Assembly (NCBI RefSeq): GCF_040538665.1
Contig: NZ_JBEWXT010000001.1
Span: 2,382,501 to 2,446,500, forward strand
Direction: 5' to 3'
From: Aureibaculum sp. 2308TA14-22
Lineage (GTDB): Bacteria > Bacteroidota > Bacteroidia > Flavobacteriales > Flavobacteriaceae
DNA: 64,000 bases
Below, piece after piece: positions 17,536-26,672 of this stretch. Under the pieces are notes generated by a model. That model was not told the origin of the DNA, ran no database searches, and saw nothing but the letters and a program-made list of their open reading frames with translations. A program made the translations under genes and the position numbers. Every line of letters begins with the position of its first letter. Position 1 is the first letter of the stretch.

Positions 17536-19869
17536 TTGAAGACTTTTTTGAGTTGCATAGCAGAGCTAAGTAAAGAAAAAAAGGCAAAAAGTGGGCGAAA
17601 AAGAATAATTTTTTTAGCAAATGGAAAAAGTTTAAATCAGTTCTTTACCAAAAATACAATTTTGAGCAGTAAAATTACCCATAAAACACTTAAAGATTTA
17701 GAGTTTGACGTTGTGTTGAACAGCATTGCAGCTTATTGTCATTCCGATTTAGGAAGGAAGACGGTATTGGAAATTACACCTATTCAAAATAAGTTAAAAT
17801 TAACCGACCAATTACAACAAACAAACGAGTATTTAGCCTCATTTGAAAATGAAAACAGAATACCAAACCATCAGTTTGATGAAATTACAAAAGAAATTCA
17901 TTTATTAGGTATAGAAAATAGTTTTTTAGAGCCTAATGCATTTCAGAAAATTGCTAAAATATCTGAATCCGTTATTGAATTACGCTCCTTTTTTAAAAAA
18001 TTTGCTGAATATTTTCCTACACTTTTTGGAGCTTCACAAAAAATTGAGGACACAAAAATAATCCATGAGAGCATTCATAAAATAATCAATCGCTTTGGAG
18101 AAGTATCGGACGATGCCAGTAATGAACTCAAAAGTATTCGTAAAGAAATAAGCAAAGCAAAAGGTGAAATTGGTAATAGTTTTACCAAAGCTTTAAACCA
18201 CTATGCTGCTAGTGATTATTTAGATGAAATTAGGGAATCTGTAATTGACAATCAACGGGTTTTGGCTGTGCAAGCCATGCATAGAAAAAAGGTAAAAGGT
18301 GCGTTGCTCGGTAATTCCAAAACTGGAAGTATTGTATATATTGCTCCTGAAGCAACTTTAAAGCTGAATAGAAAGTTACAGGATTTAATTTATGAGGAAC
18401 AGCAAGAGGTAGTTCGAATTTTAAAACTACTAACCAACCAAATTAGACCTTATAATGGCGTGTTAGAATATTATCAAAATTACCTTAGTCATTTAGATGT
18501 GGTTGCGGCCAAGGCCAATTACGCACAAAAAATAGATGGACTACTTCCAAAAATTTCTAATGAAAAAAAGGTATTATTGAGAAATGCCTATCATCCTATA
18601 CTATTAGAAAGTAACACAAAAAAGAATATCGACACTGTTCCTCAGACCTTAGAGCTTAATCAAAATCAACAAATTATTGTTATTTCGGGTCCCAACGCAG
18701 GCGGAAAAAGTATTACACTTAAAACGATAGGTCTATTGCAGGTTATGATGCAGTCGGCAATCCTAATTCCCGTTCACGAACGTAGTGAGGTGTATTTTTT
18801 CGATACCATCTTAACCGACATAGGTGACAATCAATCTATTGAAAATCAAATGAGTACTTATAGCTATCGCTTAAAAAACATGCGTAACTTCTTACGTAAG
18901 TGTAATGAAAATACATTGTTTTTAATTGATGAATTTGGTACAGGAAGTGACCCAGAATTGGGCGGTGCACTGGCCGAAATATTCTTAGAGGAATTTTACA
19001 ATAAGAATGCCTTTGGTGTAATTACCACACATTACTCCAATTTAAAAGTGTTGGCCAATGAGCTGGAAAACGTTACCAATGCCAATATGCAATTTGACGA
19101 GAGAACATTAGAACCGTTATTTAAATTATTTATCGGCCAAGCCGGAAGCTCTTTTACGTTTGAAGTGGCTCAAAAAAATGGTATTCCGTTCCGTTTAATA
19201 AACAGGGCAAAAAAGAAAGTAGAAAGAGGTAAAATACGATTAGACAAAACAATATCTAAACTTCAAAAAGAGCGTAATAAATTACAAAGAACTTCAGAAA
19301 ACTTAGAAAAAGAGCAAAACAGGGCAAAAACTCATACCGAGAATCTTTCCGAAAAAGAACAAAAAATTCAACAAAAACTGGAAAGTTTCCAAGAACTATA
19401 TGATAATAACCAAAAAATGTTATCCATTGGCAGAAAAGTAAATGAAATGAGCAATAGATATTTTCAGACCAACAACAAGAAAAAACTACTTGCTGATTTC
19501 ATGAAATGGATTTTAATTGAAAAAACTAAATATACCAAATTAAATAAGCCACAGAAAAAGACCAAAGTTCAGAAAAAAAAGGAAGTTGAGGCTAAAAAAA
19601 CAATCGAGAAGAAGCTAAACGAAACAAAAAATGAAGTGTTAGTTGAAGTAAAAAAGATTAGAAAAAAGAAAGCGGCAATTGAAAAAAAGGAAGAGAAAGC
19701 AAAAGCAGATTACAAATTTAAAATTAATGACAGGGTAAGGTTACCCGATGGAAAATCAGTTGGTACTATCGATAAAATTGAAAAAAATATTGCTACCATC
19801 AACTACGGATTATTCACCACAAAAACAAATACCAATCAATTAGAGTTGGTTGAAGCTGCTAAAAAATAA
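17536..19869 (+). CDS. MutS2-like ATPase without Smr domain
   Basis: The protein has the MutS2 core: the N-terminal clamp (KTLKDLEFDVVLNSIAAYC), a middle helical region and the MutS ATPase with Walker A GPNAGGKSITLK (about residues 386-397) and Walker B FLIDEFGTGSDPE (about 461-473), then TTHYSNLKVLA. A Lys/Glu-rich coiled coil (about 555-715) follows. The end is a small basic beta domain (FKINDRVRLPDGKSVGTI) rather than the Smr endonuclease domain of classical MutS2. No ATG precedes the core: TTG 17536 or TTG 17662 must serve, and the latter gives the more typical N-terminus. MutS2 proteins act on branched DNA or collided ribosomes; which applies here is unknown. Confidence 0.85.
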   Translation: MKTFLSCIAELSKEKKAKSGRKRIIFLANGKSLNQFFTKNTILSSKITHKTLKDLEFDVVLNSIAAYCHSDLGRKTVLEITPIQNKLKLTDQLQQTNEYLASFENENRIPNHQFDEITKEIHLLGIENSFLEPNAFQKIAKISESVIELRSFFKKFAEYFPTLFGASQKIEDTKIIHESIHKIINRFGEVSDDASNELKSIRKEISKAKGEIGNSFTKALNHYAASDYLDEIRESVIDNQRVLAVQAMHRKKVKGALLGNSKTGSIVYIAPEATLKLNRKLQDLIYEEQQEVVRILKLLTNQIRPYNGVLEYYQNYLSHLDVVAAKANYAQKIDGLLPKISNEKKVLLRNAYHPILLESNTKKNIDTVPQTLELNQNQQIIVISGPNAGGKSITLKTIGLLQVMMQSAILIPVHERSEVYFFDTILTDIGDNQSIENQMSTYSYRLKNMRNFLRKCNENTLFLIDEFGTGSDPELGGALAEIFLEEFYNKNAFGVITTHYSNLKVLANELENVTNANMQFDERTLEPLFKLFIGQAGSSFTFEVAQKNGIPFRLINRAKKKVERGKIRLDKTISKLQKERNKLQRTSENLEKEQNRAKTHTENLSEKEQKIQQKLESFQELYDNNQKMLSIGRKVNEMSNRYFQTNNKKKLLADFMKWILIEKTKYTKLNKPQKKTKVQKKKEVEAKKTIEKKLNETKNEVLVEVKKIRKKKAAIEKKEEKAKADYKFKINDRVRLPDGKSVGTIDKIEKNIATINYGLFTTKTNTNQLELVEAAKK

Positions 19870-19950
19870 AGCTATCTTGTTCAAAATTATACTCTTATAA
19901 AATTTTTGCTTACTTTTAACAAAACTAAATATTAACTAAAACTACATAAC

Positions 19951-20769
19951 ATGAAGAAATTTTTAGCATTATTGCTATTTCTTTTGTTTATTATTTTGGC
20001 ATGGTTTAGCTGGAAATGGTACAAAGAAACCATGCTCTGTTGCGATAACGCTGTGCAAGTTGAAACAAAAGAAAATGTAACACCAGTGGTTGATGAGGTC
20101 AAATACGGCCCATTAGTCTATAATTGGAATTCTGACAAGCCAATAACAAATGACCTTTGGCCCAACAAGAAAAATGTAATACAATCAGCTGATGCTGAAG
20201 GTAAAATTTTAAGAATAGTTGGCCCATATTATAAAGACGAAACCAACAACACTTCCTTTAAAAATATTGGTTTAGCAAGGGCTAATGCTGTAAGAGAAAT
20301 ACTATCTGATTCCATTCCAATGGAAAGAATGGAAATTGACAGTAAATTGATTTCCAATGCTAAAGATGCTAAAACAGCTCCTTTTGGTGGTACTATTCTA
20401 GATTGGAAAGTAAGAAATGATAACATTAAGGAAATTGATAATAAAACGTTAATCTATTTCCCTTATAACTCTGCTAAAAAGCTGGAGAATGAAAACATTA
20501 ACAATTACTTGAAAGATGTGGCCGAAAACCTTAAAGGAAATAAAAAAACAATAACGTTGACAGGACATACCGACAATAAAGGCAGACCTGGATATAACAT
20601 GAGGCTAGGCTTGATAAGAGCCAAAGAAATAAAAAAGATTCTGGTAAAATTAGGAGTTGAAGATAACCGGATCTCTGTTGGAACAGAAGGTGAAAACAAC
20701 CCTATCACATCAAACGATACCGAAGAAGGTAGGCAGAAAAACCGAAGGGTAGAGTTAGAAATTAAATAA
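19951..20769 (+). CDS. OmpA family protein
   Basis: A 272-aa protein with an N-terminal hydrophobic segment (FLALLLFLLFIILAWFSW) that may be an uncleaved anchor. The C-terminal OmpA-like peptidoglycan-binding domain (about residues 165-272) is complete: LTGHTDNKGRPGYNMRLGL, then RAKEIKKILVKLGV and the closing GRQKNRRVELEIK. A weaker OmpA-like half (IVGPYYKDETNN ... GLARANAVREIL) precedes it, suggesting an internal duplication. It is followed after 24 nt by the helix-hairpin-helix gene. Confidence 0.87.
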   Translation: MKKFLALLLFLLFIILAWFSWKWYKETMLCCDNAVQVETKENVTPVVDEVKYGPLVYNWNSDKPITNDLWPNKKNVIQSADAEGKILRIVGPYYKDETNNTSFKNIGLARANAVREILSDSIPMERMEIDSKLISNAKDAKTAPFGGTILDWKVRNDNIKEIDNKTLIYFPYNSAKKLENENINNYLKDVAENLKGNKKTITLTGHTDNKGRPGYNMRLGLIRAKEIKKILVKLGVEDNRISVGTEGENNPITSNDTEEGRQKNRRVELEIK

Positions 20770-20793
20770 ATCAACAATTAAAAAAATAAAATT

Positions 20794-21330
20794 ATGTTAG
20801 CATTACAAATAAATACTACAGCATGCGATGGTTCAGATATGTTTTGGCCATGGTTTTTATGGCTATTAGGAGCTTTTATATTAGGGTTACTTTTAGGTTG
20901 GTTACTATCAAAACTTTTCGGTGATGATAATGATACAATAGACTATTCAGCTAAAATAAAAAGCTTGGAAGCAGATTTAGCAGCTTGCCGTAAAGAAAAA
21001 AGTACACTGGCAGCAAGTGCGGCAGCCACTACTGCCTCATTAGCTGCAGCCGTAGTCCCTACTAAGGAGGATGATTCTGTTAAGGATGACTTGACCAAAG
21101 TAGAAGGTATTGGTCCAAAGATCAAAGGTTTACTAAATGACGATGGAATATGGAGCTTTGTACAATTGTCTGAAGCCGAAGTTAGTAGATTACAAAAGAT
21201 TTTAGATAATGCTGGACCGCGTTATAGGGTTCACAATCCTAAAACTTGGCCAGCCCAATCTAAAATGGCCGCAGAAGGCAAATGGAAAGAACTTGAAAAA
21301 TGGCAAGATGAATTAAAAGGAGGGTTGTAA
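20794..21330 (+). CDS. Membrane-anchored helix-hairpin-helix domain protein
   Basis: A 178-aa protein with one membrane helix near the N-terminus (WFLWLLGAFILGLLLGWLL). Next come a coiled segment, an Ala/Thr-rich linker, and a C-terminal H3TH/HhH-like domain (LTKVEGIGPKIKGLLNDDGI, then WSFVQLSEAEVSRLQKILD). Such domains resemble those of ribosomal L21-fused and NADH-dehydrogenase-associated proteins; binding to nucleic acid is possible but unproven for a membrane-anchored form. It shares a transcript with the OmpA gene and ends before a strong terminator. Confidence 0.8.
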   Translation: MLALQINTTACDGSDMFWPWFLWLLGAFILGLLLGWLLSKLFGDDNDTIDYSAKIKSLEADLAACRKEKSTLAASAAATTASLAAAVVPTKEDDSVKDDLTKVEGIGPKIKGLLNDDGIWSFVQLSEAEVSRLQKILDNAGPRYRVHNPKTWPAQSKMAAEGKWKELEKWQDELKGGL

Positions 21331-21353
21331 AATTAAACTTTAAATAATTTAGT

Positions 21354-21383
21354 AAAGCTCCAATTTTTAATTGGAGCTTTTTT
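21354..21383 (+). terminator. Intrinsic terminator after the OmpA-HhH operon
   Basis: AAAGCTCCAATT (21354-21365) pairs perfectly with AATTGGAGCTTT (21369-21380), followed by more T residues. A 12-bp stem with a 3-nt loop, about 24 nt after the stop. Since both sides carry A/T runs it could also act for the convergent porP transcript. Confidence 0.88.
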
Positions 21384-21465
21384 ATTCTTGATATCATTTT
21401 ATCTCTTAATTGCAAGAATAACTCTTATAAGATACTCCAATTGAATAAAAATTGGAACGTACTAA

Positions 21466-22452
21466 TTAAAATTGCCCATTAATATTTGGGCATCCTTTAG
21501 CCCGTTGGGGGGTACAAAATAAATTGACCCCCAATGTTATTTGATGGTGACCATTATTATCTAATACAATATTTCCAAACTGTTTAGTATAAGTATAGGA
21601 AAATTGAAATCTTTTATAATCAAATCCAATAATTGGGGTTAGTTGTTTAAGGTTTTCTATTACATTTTCCTCCATACTATTCCTGTAAGATAATCCAGCC
21701 CAAATTTGTTTATAATCTCCAATTTTTTTATAAGCTTTTAGATTTATATCCATTGATAATTCACTAGTCCGTTCAATAAGTTGTAACATAATCGATGGTT
21801 CAAATTGCACACCGTTATTTCTCCCCCAATAGTAACCCAAAGTAAATAAATACCGCCTTAAATTTAAAGACTTATAATTGTAATTCTTGGACTTATTGGT
21901 TTGTAAAAGAACATTTTTTATGGTTAAATAAGAAAAGGCATCTATGTAATGATAACCAATACTAAAATCGGTATTATAATAAGAGTCAGATTTTATAATT
22001 TCTGAAAGAGCAACATCTGGGATTATAGATACAAAATCACTTCCATCAACGCTATTTTGCACAAAAGCACCAGTTAAGGCCAAAGATAATTGATTTAATG
22101 CTTGCTCTCTTCCAAAATTAACGTGATATGCATAAGTAATTGATATCCCCTTTTGAGCATGATAACCATTTTTGTCGTTAAATATAACCCCTCCTAAACC
22201 AACACTCTCACCTATCCTTTGATGATAACTTAATGTCTGCAATGCTGGAGATTCAGAAACTCCAGACCATTGTTGTCTATGTGTTAATCTTAGTTTTGCA
22301 CAATTTCCTATACCAGCTGCAGAAGGGTGTAACAAAAATACATTATCTGATAAATAATCTGTATAAACTGGTAAGGTTCCTTGAGCCTTTACTAGCATAA
22401 AAGTAATACTAAAGACAAAACATAATAATTGAATTTTATAATTACTAATCAT
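21466..22452 (-). CDS. Type IX secretion system membrane protein, PorP/SprF family
   Basis: A 328-aa outer-membrane beta-barrel with signal peptide (LLCFVFSITFMLVKAQG). It carries the PorP/SprF hallmark YTDYLSDNVFLLHPSAAG and LRLTHRQQWSGVSESPALQT. These proteins help secrete or retain type B-sorted T9SS cargo, classically SprF for SprB. The gene starts 4 nt inside the 3' end of the LamG gene, whose product ends in a type B sorting domain, so the two form a cargo/partner pair. The C-terminus GCPNINGQF is short and lacks a sorting domain. Confidence 0.93.
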   Translation of the reverse strand: MISNYKIQLLCFVFSITFMLVKAQGTLPVYTDYLSDNVFLLHPSAAGIGNCAKLRLTHRQQWSGVSESPALQTLSYHQRIGESVGLGGVIFNDKNGYHAQKGISITYAYHVNFGREQALNQLSLALTGAFVQNSVDGSDFVSIIPDVALSEIIKSDSYYNTDFSIGYHYIDAFSYLTIKNVLLQTNKSKNYNYKSLNLRRYLFTLGYYWGRNNGVQFEPSIMLQLIERTSELSMDINLKAYKKIGDYKQIWAGLSYRNSMEENVIENLKQLTPIIGFDYKRFQFSYTYTKQFGNIVLDNNGHHQITLGVNLFCTPQRAKGCPNINGQF

Positions 22453-24020
22453 TTTCCTATCAAACTAAAATGTCCTTTTAATTGTTCTCTTGATTTTAAC
22501 TGGATCACATACCAATAATCTGTATTTTCCATACGCTTTCCATTATACTTCCCATCCCAAATTAAATTACCTTGAATTAATTTTGACAACACTTTACCAT
22601 ATCTATCAAAAATAAAAATATATTCAACAGCGTTATCATTGTCAATTACTTCCCAATTATCATTTACACCATCATTATTTGGGCTAAAAAATTTAGGTAT
22701 TGTTATAGGGTTGGTAGTAGTTTGACTAGTAGTTATGAAACTTATTTCTGAACAGTTTATTGCGTTACCAACCGAATTATAAGCATCAACTCTTACAAAA
22801 TAATTAGTGCTTCTATTCCATTTACTTAAATAATTATAAACATTAACATTTCCTAAATCAACTTCGTCTAATACATCTGAAGCTCCAGCACTTGTGCCAA
22901 TTGAAATTCGGTATCCATCAGCATCAGATACTAAATTCCAGCTTATTGAAGAATTTAATGAAACATTGGTTGATCCATTTGATGGAGATGTTACTTCAGC
23001 ACAATTGGGAATGTTTTGATTTATTACTGTTGTAAAAGTGCTTTCTGTACAGTTTATTGCATCTCCAAATGAATTATACGCATCTATCCTTACAAAATAA
23101 TCAGTATTTTCCTCCCATCTATTAGAATGTGTATAAACATTAAGATCACCAACATCAACAGCATCTAATACATCTGAAGCTCCAGCACTTGTGCCAATTG
23201 AAATTCGGTATCCATTGGCATTAGACACAGAATTCCATTCTATTGAGGAATTTAACGAAACATCAGTTGCACTATTTGATGGAGATGTTACGCTAGCACA
23301 ATCAGGTAAAGCTTCACAGAGTAATTCAATTTCAGATTCTGTCAATTCTCTATTCCAATACCTAAACTCATCTAAAATACCATCAAAATAATACGCTGGT
23401 AGTGCTGAATGTCCGTCTTTTCTTCCAATACTACCAGGATTTGAAGTGTAATTTACTGCTCCACCTGAACCTTGGTAAGTTCCATTATCATTTTCACAAT
23501 CTATATACAATTCCATATCTGTTGGACCATTAACTATACCAACAATATGATACCATCTATTGACTTCTAGTTGAGTAGTTCCGATTTTTGATCTTCTGTT
23601 GGAACCTGTAGTATTTCCAGTATTGTCTCCATAATTGATAGCTAAATACCCTGAAGATAAATTCATCCATACACCAGTATGATTGTTTTGGGCAAAATCT
23701 GTAGTAAAAATTACAGACTTTTCATTTGAAACATCATTAAAGTTTATCCAAAAAGAAAAACTAACAGGTAAATCTGGTTTTAAGCTTACATCATTAGGGA
23801 AATTTATATATTCATTGACACCATTGAAGCTATAGGCTTCATTAGCATTTCCAAACCTATCATTAGTTAAAGTTGCATTCGACACTCCGTGGAGCCCATT
23901 TCCACTTGCATCATTAGTATCGCCAGAAAATGGATAGTAAAGTAATAAATTATCGTTGATACTTTGAGAATATAGATTTCCCAAAACCATTAGAATAATG
24001 ATATTAATAATATTTTTCAT
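22449..24020 (-). CDS. LamG surface protein with two fibronectin-like repeats and T9SS type B sorting domain
   Basis: ATG 24020 gives a signal peptide (NIINIIILMVLGNLYSQS). A LamG/concanavalin-like domain follows (YYPFSGDTNDASGNGLHG, FSFWINFNDV, DGILDEFRYWNRELTESEI), about residues 25-240. Then come two fibronectin-III-like repeats of 99 residues each. They share a 52-bp stretch that is identical at the DNA level (22867-22918 and 23164-23215). The C-terminus is the type B (gliding) sorting domain: FFSPNNDGVNDNWEV, IFDRYGKVL, IWDGKYNGKRM. It is probably exported by T9SS and retained with its PorP/SprF partner; binding target unknown, perhaps a glycan. Confidence 0.92.
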   Translation of the reverse strand: MKNIINIIILMVLGNLYSQSINDNLLLYYPFSGDTNDASGNGLHGVSNATLTNDRFGNANEAYSFNGVNEYINFPNDVSLKPDLPVSFSFWINFNDVSNEKSVIFTTDFAQNNHTGVWMNLSSGYLAINYGDNTGNTTGSNRRSKIGTTQLEVNRWYHIVGIVNGPTDMELYIDCENDNGTYQGSGGAVNYTSNPGSIGRKDGHSALPAYYFDGILDEFRYWNRELTESEIELLCEALPDCASVTSPSNSATDVSLNSSIEWNSVSNANGYRISIGTSAGASDVLDAVDVGDLNVYTHSNRWEENTDYFVRIDAYNSFGDAINCTESTFTTVINQNIPNCAEVTSPSNGSTNVSLNSSISWNLVSDADGYRISIGTSAGASDVLDEVDLGNVNVYNYLSKWNRSTNYFVRVDAYNSVGNAINCSEISFITTSQTTTNPITIPKFFSPNNDGVNDNWEVIDNDNAVEYIFIFDRYGKVLSKLIQGNLIWDGKYNGKRMENTDYWYVIQLKSREQLKGHFSLIGK

Positions 24021-24081
24021 CGTCAATACAAAATAATCTTAAAAAGCGAAAATTTTAAATCATTAGCAAAAAATAACGCTA

Positions 24082-24312
24082 TTATTCCTTATCATATCGC
24101 TCCATTTCCCTATCGTAGAATGAAGAAACCTGTTCTATAAGGTTGTTAACTTCATTGGTAAGATCTTCTTGATTTTCACCTCTTGCATCTTCCAACCATT
24201 CTATTTCATCGTTGACCAAATTAATTATAAACTGTGGATAGTCGGTATGGATTATAAAAATATCATCTGGAAAATCGGTATTATCGCCAAGTAAAAATTT
24301 TGGTAATTGCAT
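24082..24312 (-). CDS. Small conserved acidic protein
   Basis: A 76-aa acidic cytosolic protein (QLPKFLLGDNTDFPDDIFII at the N-terminus; helical ending with RYDKE). It lies 3 nt after wecB and 62 nt before the LamG gene on the same strand, so it is part of the glycan transcript. I recognise a conserved flavobacterial style but no named domain. Codon use is like its neighbours. Function unknown. Confidence 0.65.
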   Translation of the reverse strand: MQLPKFLLGDNTDFPDDIFIIHTDYPQFIINLVNDEIEWLEDARGENQEDLTNEVNNLIEQVSSFYDREMERYDKE

Positions 24313-24315
24313 ATA

Positions 24316-25398
24316 TTAATTTATTAAATTCATTATTTCCTTATACATTTTTTCACCAACATTGTCTCCGTACAAGTTTTTGGAAAAATCAGATTTTTTT
24401 AATTTAAACCCCTCAAAAGCGGTTAACATTTTTTTGGCATGACTTCCAACAATTTTAGCGAATCCGTTTTCGGTCAACTCAATCCATTCGGTTTCTTCTC
24501 TTGCAATGATACAATGTTTTTTATTAAAATAGGCTTCTTTTTGTAGTCCTCCGCTATCGGTTAACACCATTTTACAATTGTTTAACAGGGCTAACATATC
24601 AAAATACCCAACAGGATTAATCATAGTAATATTATATGATAAATTATATTTTTGTAAAATATTCTTTGTTCTTGGATGCAACGGCAAAACAACATTACAA
24701 TCCACATTAATTCTTTCTAAACCTTCAAAAATAGATTTTAACTTTTTAACATCATCAGTATTTTCTTGTCGATGTATGGTTGCCAAAATGAAATTATCTC
24801 TTTGTAAGGATAATGAATGTATAATATTCGATTTTTCCTCTAATGTTTTACTATAAAATTCAACGGCATCTTTCATAATATCGCCCGAGTTCACAATTTT
24901 ACAATCAATACTTGTAAAACCCTCCTTATTTAAATTGTCAACTGCTGTTTGGGTGGGGCATAATAACAAATCGGAAATTCTATCGGTTAAAATCCGATTG
25001 ATTTCTTCGGGCATGCTCATATTAAATGATCGTAACCCGGCCTCAACATGTACTACTTTAATTCCCAGTTTTTTTGCTGCCAATGCACCCGCTATTGTGG
25101 AATTGGTATCACCGTAAACCACAATTAACGCGGGTTTTTCATCCAACAACACTTTTTCAATTTTTTCGAGCATCTGCCCGGTCATAGCCCCGTGGCCCAT
25201 CCCATTGATATTTAGATTGTATTTGGGCTTGGGTATTTCCATCTCTTCAAAAAAAACAGCACTCATATTACTATCAAAGTGCTGACCCGTATGTACAATT
25301 ACTTCTTCAAGTTCTTTATGATTTGCAATAATTCTGCTCAATACAGCTGCCTTAACAAATTGTGGTCTCGCTCCAAGTATGGTTACTATTTTTTGCAT
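24316..25398 (-). CDS. wecB: UDP-N-acetylglucosamine 2-epimerase (non-hydrolysing)
   Basis: Interconverts UDP-GlcNAc and UDP-ManNAc, supplying ManNAc-type sugars for surface polysaccharide. The 360-aa length is normal. Motifs: GARPQFVKAAVLSR, HTGQHFDSNMS, VVYGDTNSTIAGALAAKKL, HVEAGLRSFNMSMPEEINR, ATIHRQENTD, LTDSGGLQKEAYFNKKHC. Its ATG overlaps the stop of the upstream glycosyltransferase (TAATG), indicating coupling. Confidence 0.95.
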   Translation of the reverse strand: MQKIVTILGARPQFVKAAVLSRIIANHKELEEVIVHTGQHFDSNMSAVFFEEMEIPKPKYNLNINGMGHGAMTGQMLEKIEKVLLDEKPALIVVYGDTNSTIAGALAAKKLGIKVVHVEAGLRSFNMSMPEEINRILTDRISDLLLCPTQTAVDNLNKEGFTSIDCKIVNSGDIMKDAVEFYSKTLEEKSNIIHSLSLQRDNFILATIHRQENTDDVKKLKSIFEGLERINVDCNVVLPLHPRTKNILQKYNLSYNITMINPVGYFDMLALLNNCKMVLTDSGGLQKEAYFNKKHCIIAREETEWIELTENGFAKIVGSHAKKMLTAFEGFKLKKSDFSKNLYGDNVGEKMYKEIMNLIN

Positions 25399-26672
25399 TA
25401 ATCCAATTGATTTAAAATTTTTACTAAACTTTTCGTTAAATTTTTGCGATGGTATTTTTCAATATTCTTCGTTCTAGAATATAGCGACTTATCCTTAAAA
25501 TTTGAATACAAATTGAGTATAGTTTTTTTCATATTCATTGCATCATTAAAATCAACTACCGCTCCTGAACTTGTTTGGTTTATTATATCTGCTAAATCTC
25601 CATCTTTTGGACCAATTGCAAAAATAGGACGTTTAGCTTGTAGGTACTCAAATATCTTACCTGTAATAATTCCTTTAGCACTTGGCACATTGTTTACTAG
25701 CAATAATAATACTTGAGCTTTGTTATGAAAATCAACAACTTCATTATGTGGTAAATAATCTATTATTTTGGTATTAGATTTTAAATTGTTATTTTCTATA
25801 CTTGCTACAACTTCATTTGCCAACTTACCGACAAGAGTAAGTTGAAAGTCTTTTGCAAAAGATTCATTTTCATTGATTAATTCAGATAATACAGTAAATA
25901 AAACTTTCGGATTCCTATCGACATTTACCATACCCACATGAACCAAACTGAATTTATTATCCAGCTCAACTTCAGAAGTATTCAGTTCTCCATCATAACC
26001 ATTCGTAATTACCTCAATGTTTTTATTATACTTTAAGAAATTATGTTTCATGGTATTACCCACTACCAAAACACAATCAGCTGTACTAACAACTTCTTCT
26101 TCCAATTGATTATGTTTTTTAATACTCTTTTGGGTTAAAGGTAATTTATGAAAATAATCGATGTCCGTCCATGGATCTCTAAAATCAGCAATCCATTTTA
26201 AGCTTAAACTCTTTTTTAATTGTAAACCTATTAAATGTAAACTATGAGGTGGACCAGTGGTGATAATTACATCAACGGGGTTGTCTTTAAGATAGTCGGT
26301 TAAATAATTCAAAGACGGTTTTATCCAATATTTACGAGCATCTGGTATAAAATAATTTGCCCTAACATATTGCAATACTTTACCAAAAAAAGAGGGGTTA
26401 TCAGTTAAAAATCCTGCACTTGTTTTTTTGTTCTTATTGCCAAAAAAACTTAAAATGGTATTGGGTTCTTTGATAGGCTGCTTTAGGGCATCAACAGAAA
26501 CTGGAATTTCATGTTGTAAAGTATAATCTTCAATGGCGTAATTAGCATTATCAACGGTATAGACAATAGGTTCAATACCAAATTCGGTTAAGTATTTTAC
26601 AAACTTTAACCAACGTTGAACGCCCGAACCACCAGCTGGTGGCCAATAATATGTAATGATTAGGACTTTCAA
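25398..26672 (-). CDS. Glycosyltransferase, group 1 (GT4-like)
   Basis: A GT-B fold transferase with N-terminal LKVLIITYYWPPAGGSGVQR (glycine-rich donor/acceptor loop), VDVIITTGPPHS, WIADFRDPW and a C-terminal GT4 region (GKIFEYLQAKRPIFAIGP with the conserved Glu). I place the start at TTG 26672, where the TTG overlaps the TGA of the upstream gene (TTGA). The open frame extends to another TTG at 26726, which would add 18 residues unlike the family start and overlap the previous gene by 58 nt. Substrates unknown; probably acts on a lipid-linked surface glycan. Confidence 0.88.
   Translation of the reverse strand: MKVLIITYYWPPAGGSGVQRWLKFVKYLTEFGIEPIVYTVDNANYAIEDYTLQHEIPVSVDALKQPIKEPNTILSFFGNKNKKTSAGFLTDNPSFFGKVLQYVRANYFIPDARKYWIKPSLNYLTDYLKDNPVDVIITTGPPHSLHLIGLQLKKSLSLKWIADFRDPWTDIDYFHKLPLTQKSIKKHNQLEEEVVSTADCVLVVGNTMKHNFLKYNKNIEVITNGYDGELNTSEVELDNKFSLVHVGMVNVDRNPKVLFTVLSELINENESFAKDFQLTLVGKLANEVVASIENNNLKSNTKIIDYLPHNEVVDFHNKAQVLLLLVNNVPSAKGIITGKIFEYLQAKRPIFAIGPKDGDLADIINQTSSGAVVDFNDAMNMKKTILNLYSNFKDKSLYSRTKNIEKYHRKNLTKSLVKILNQLD

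Noticed and set aside
22700-23300. Spaced identical stretches that could suggest a CRISPR-like or direct-repeat array
   Set aside because: There are only two copies at 297-bp spacing, in frame within a coding sequence, encoding homologous fibronectin-like domains.
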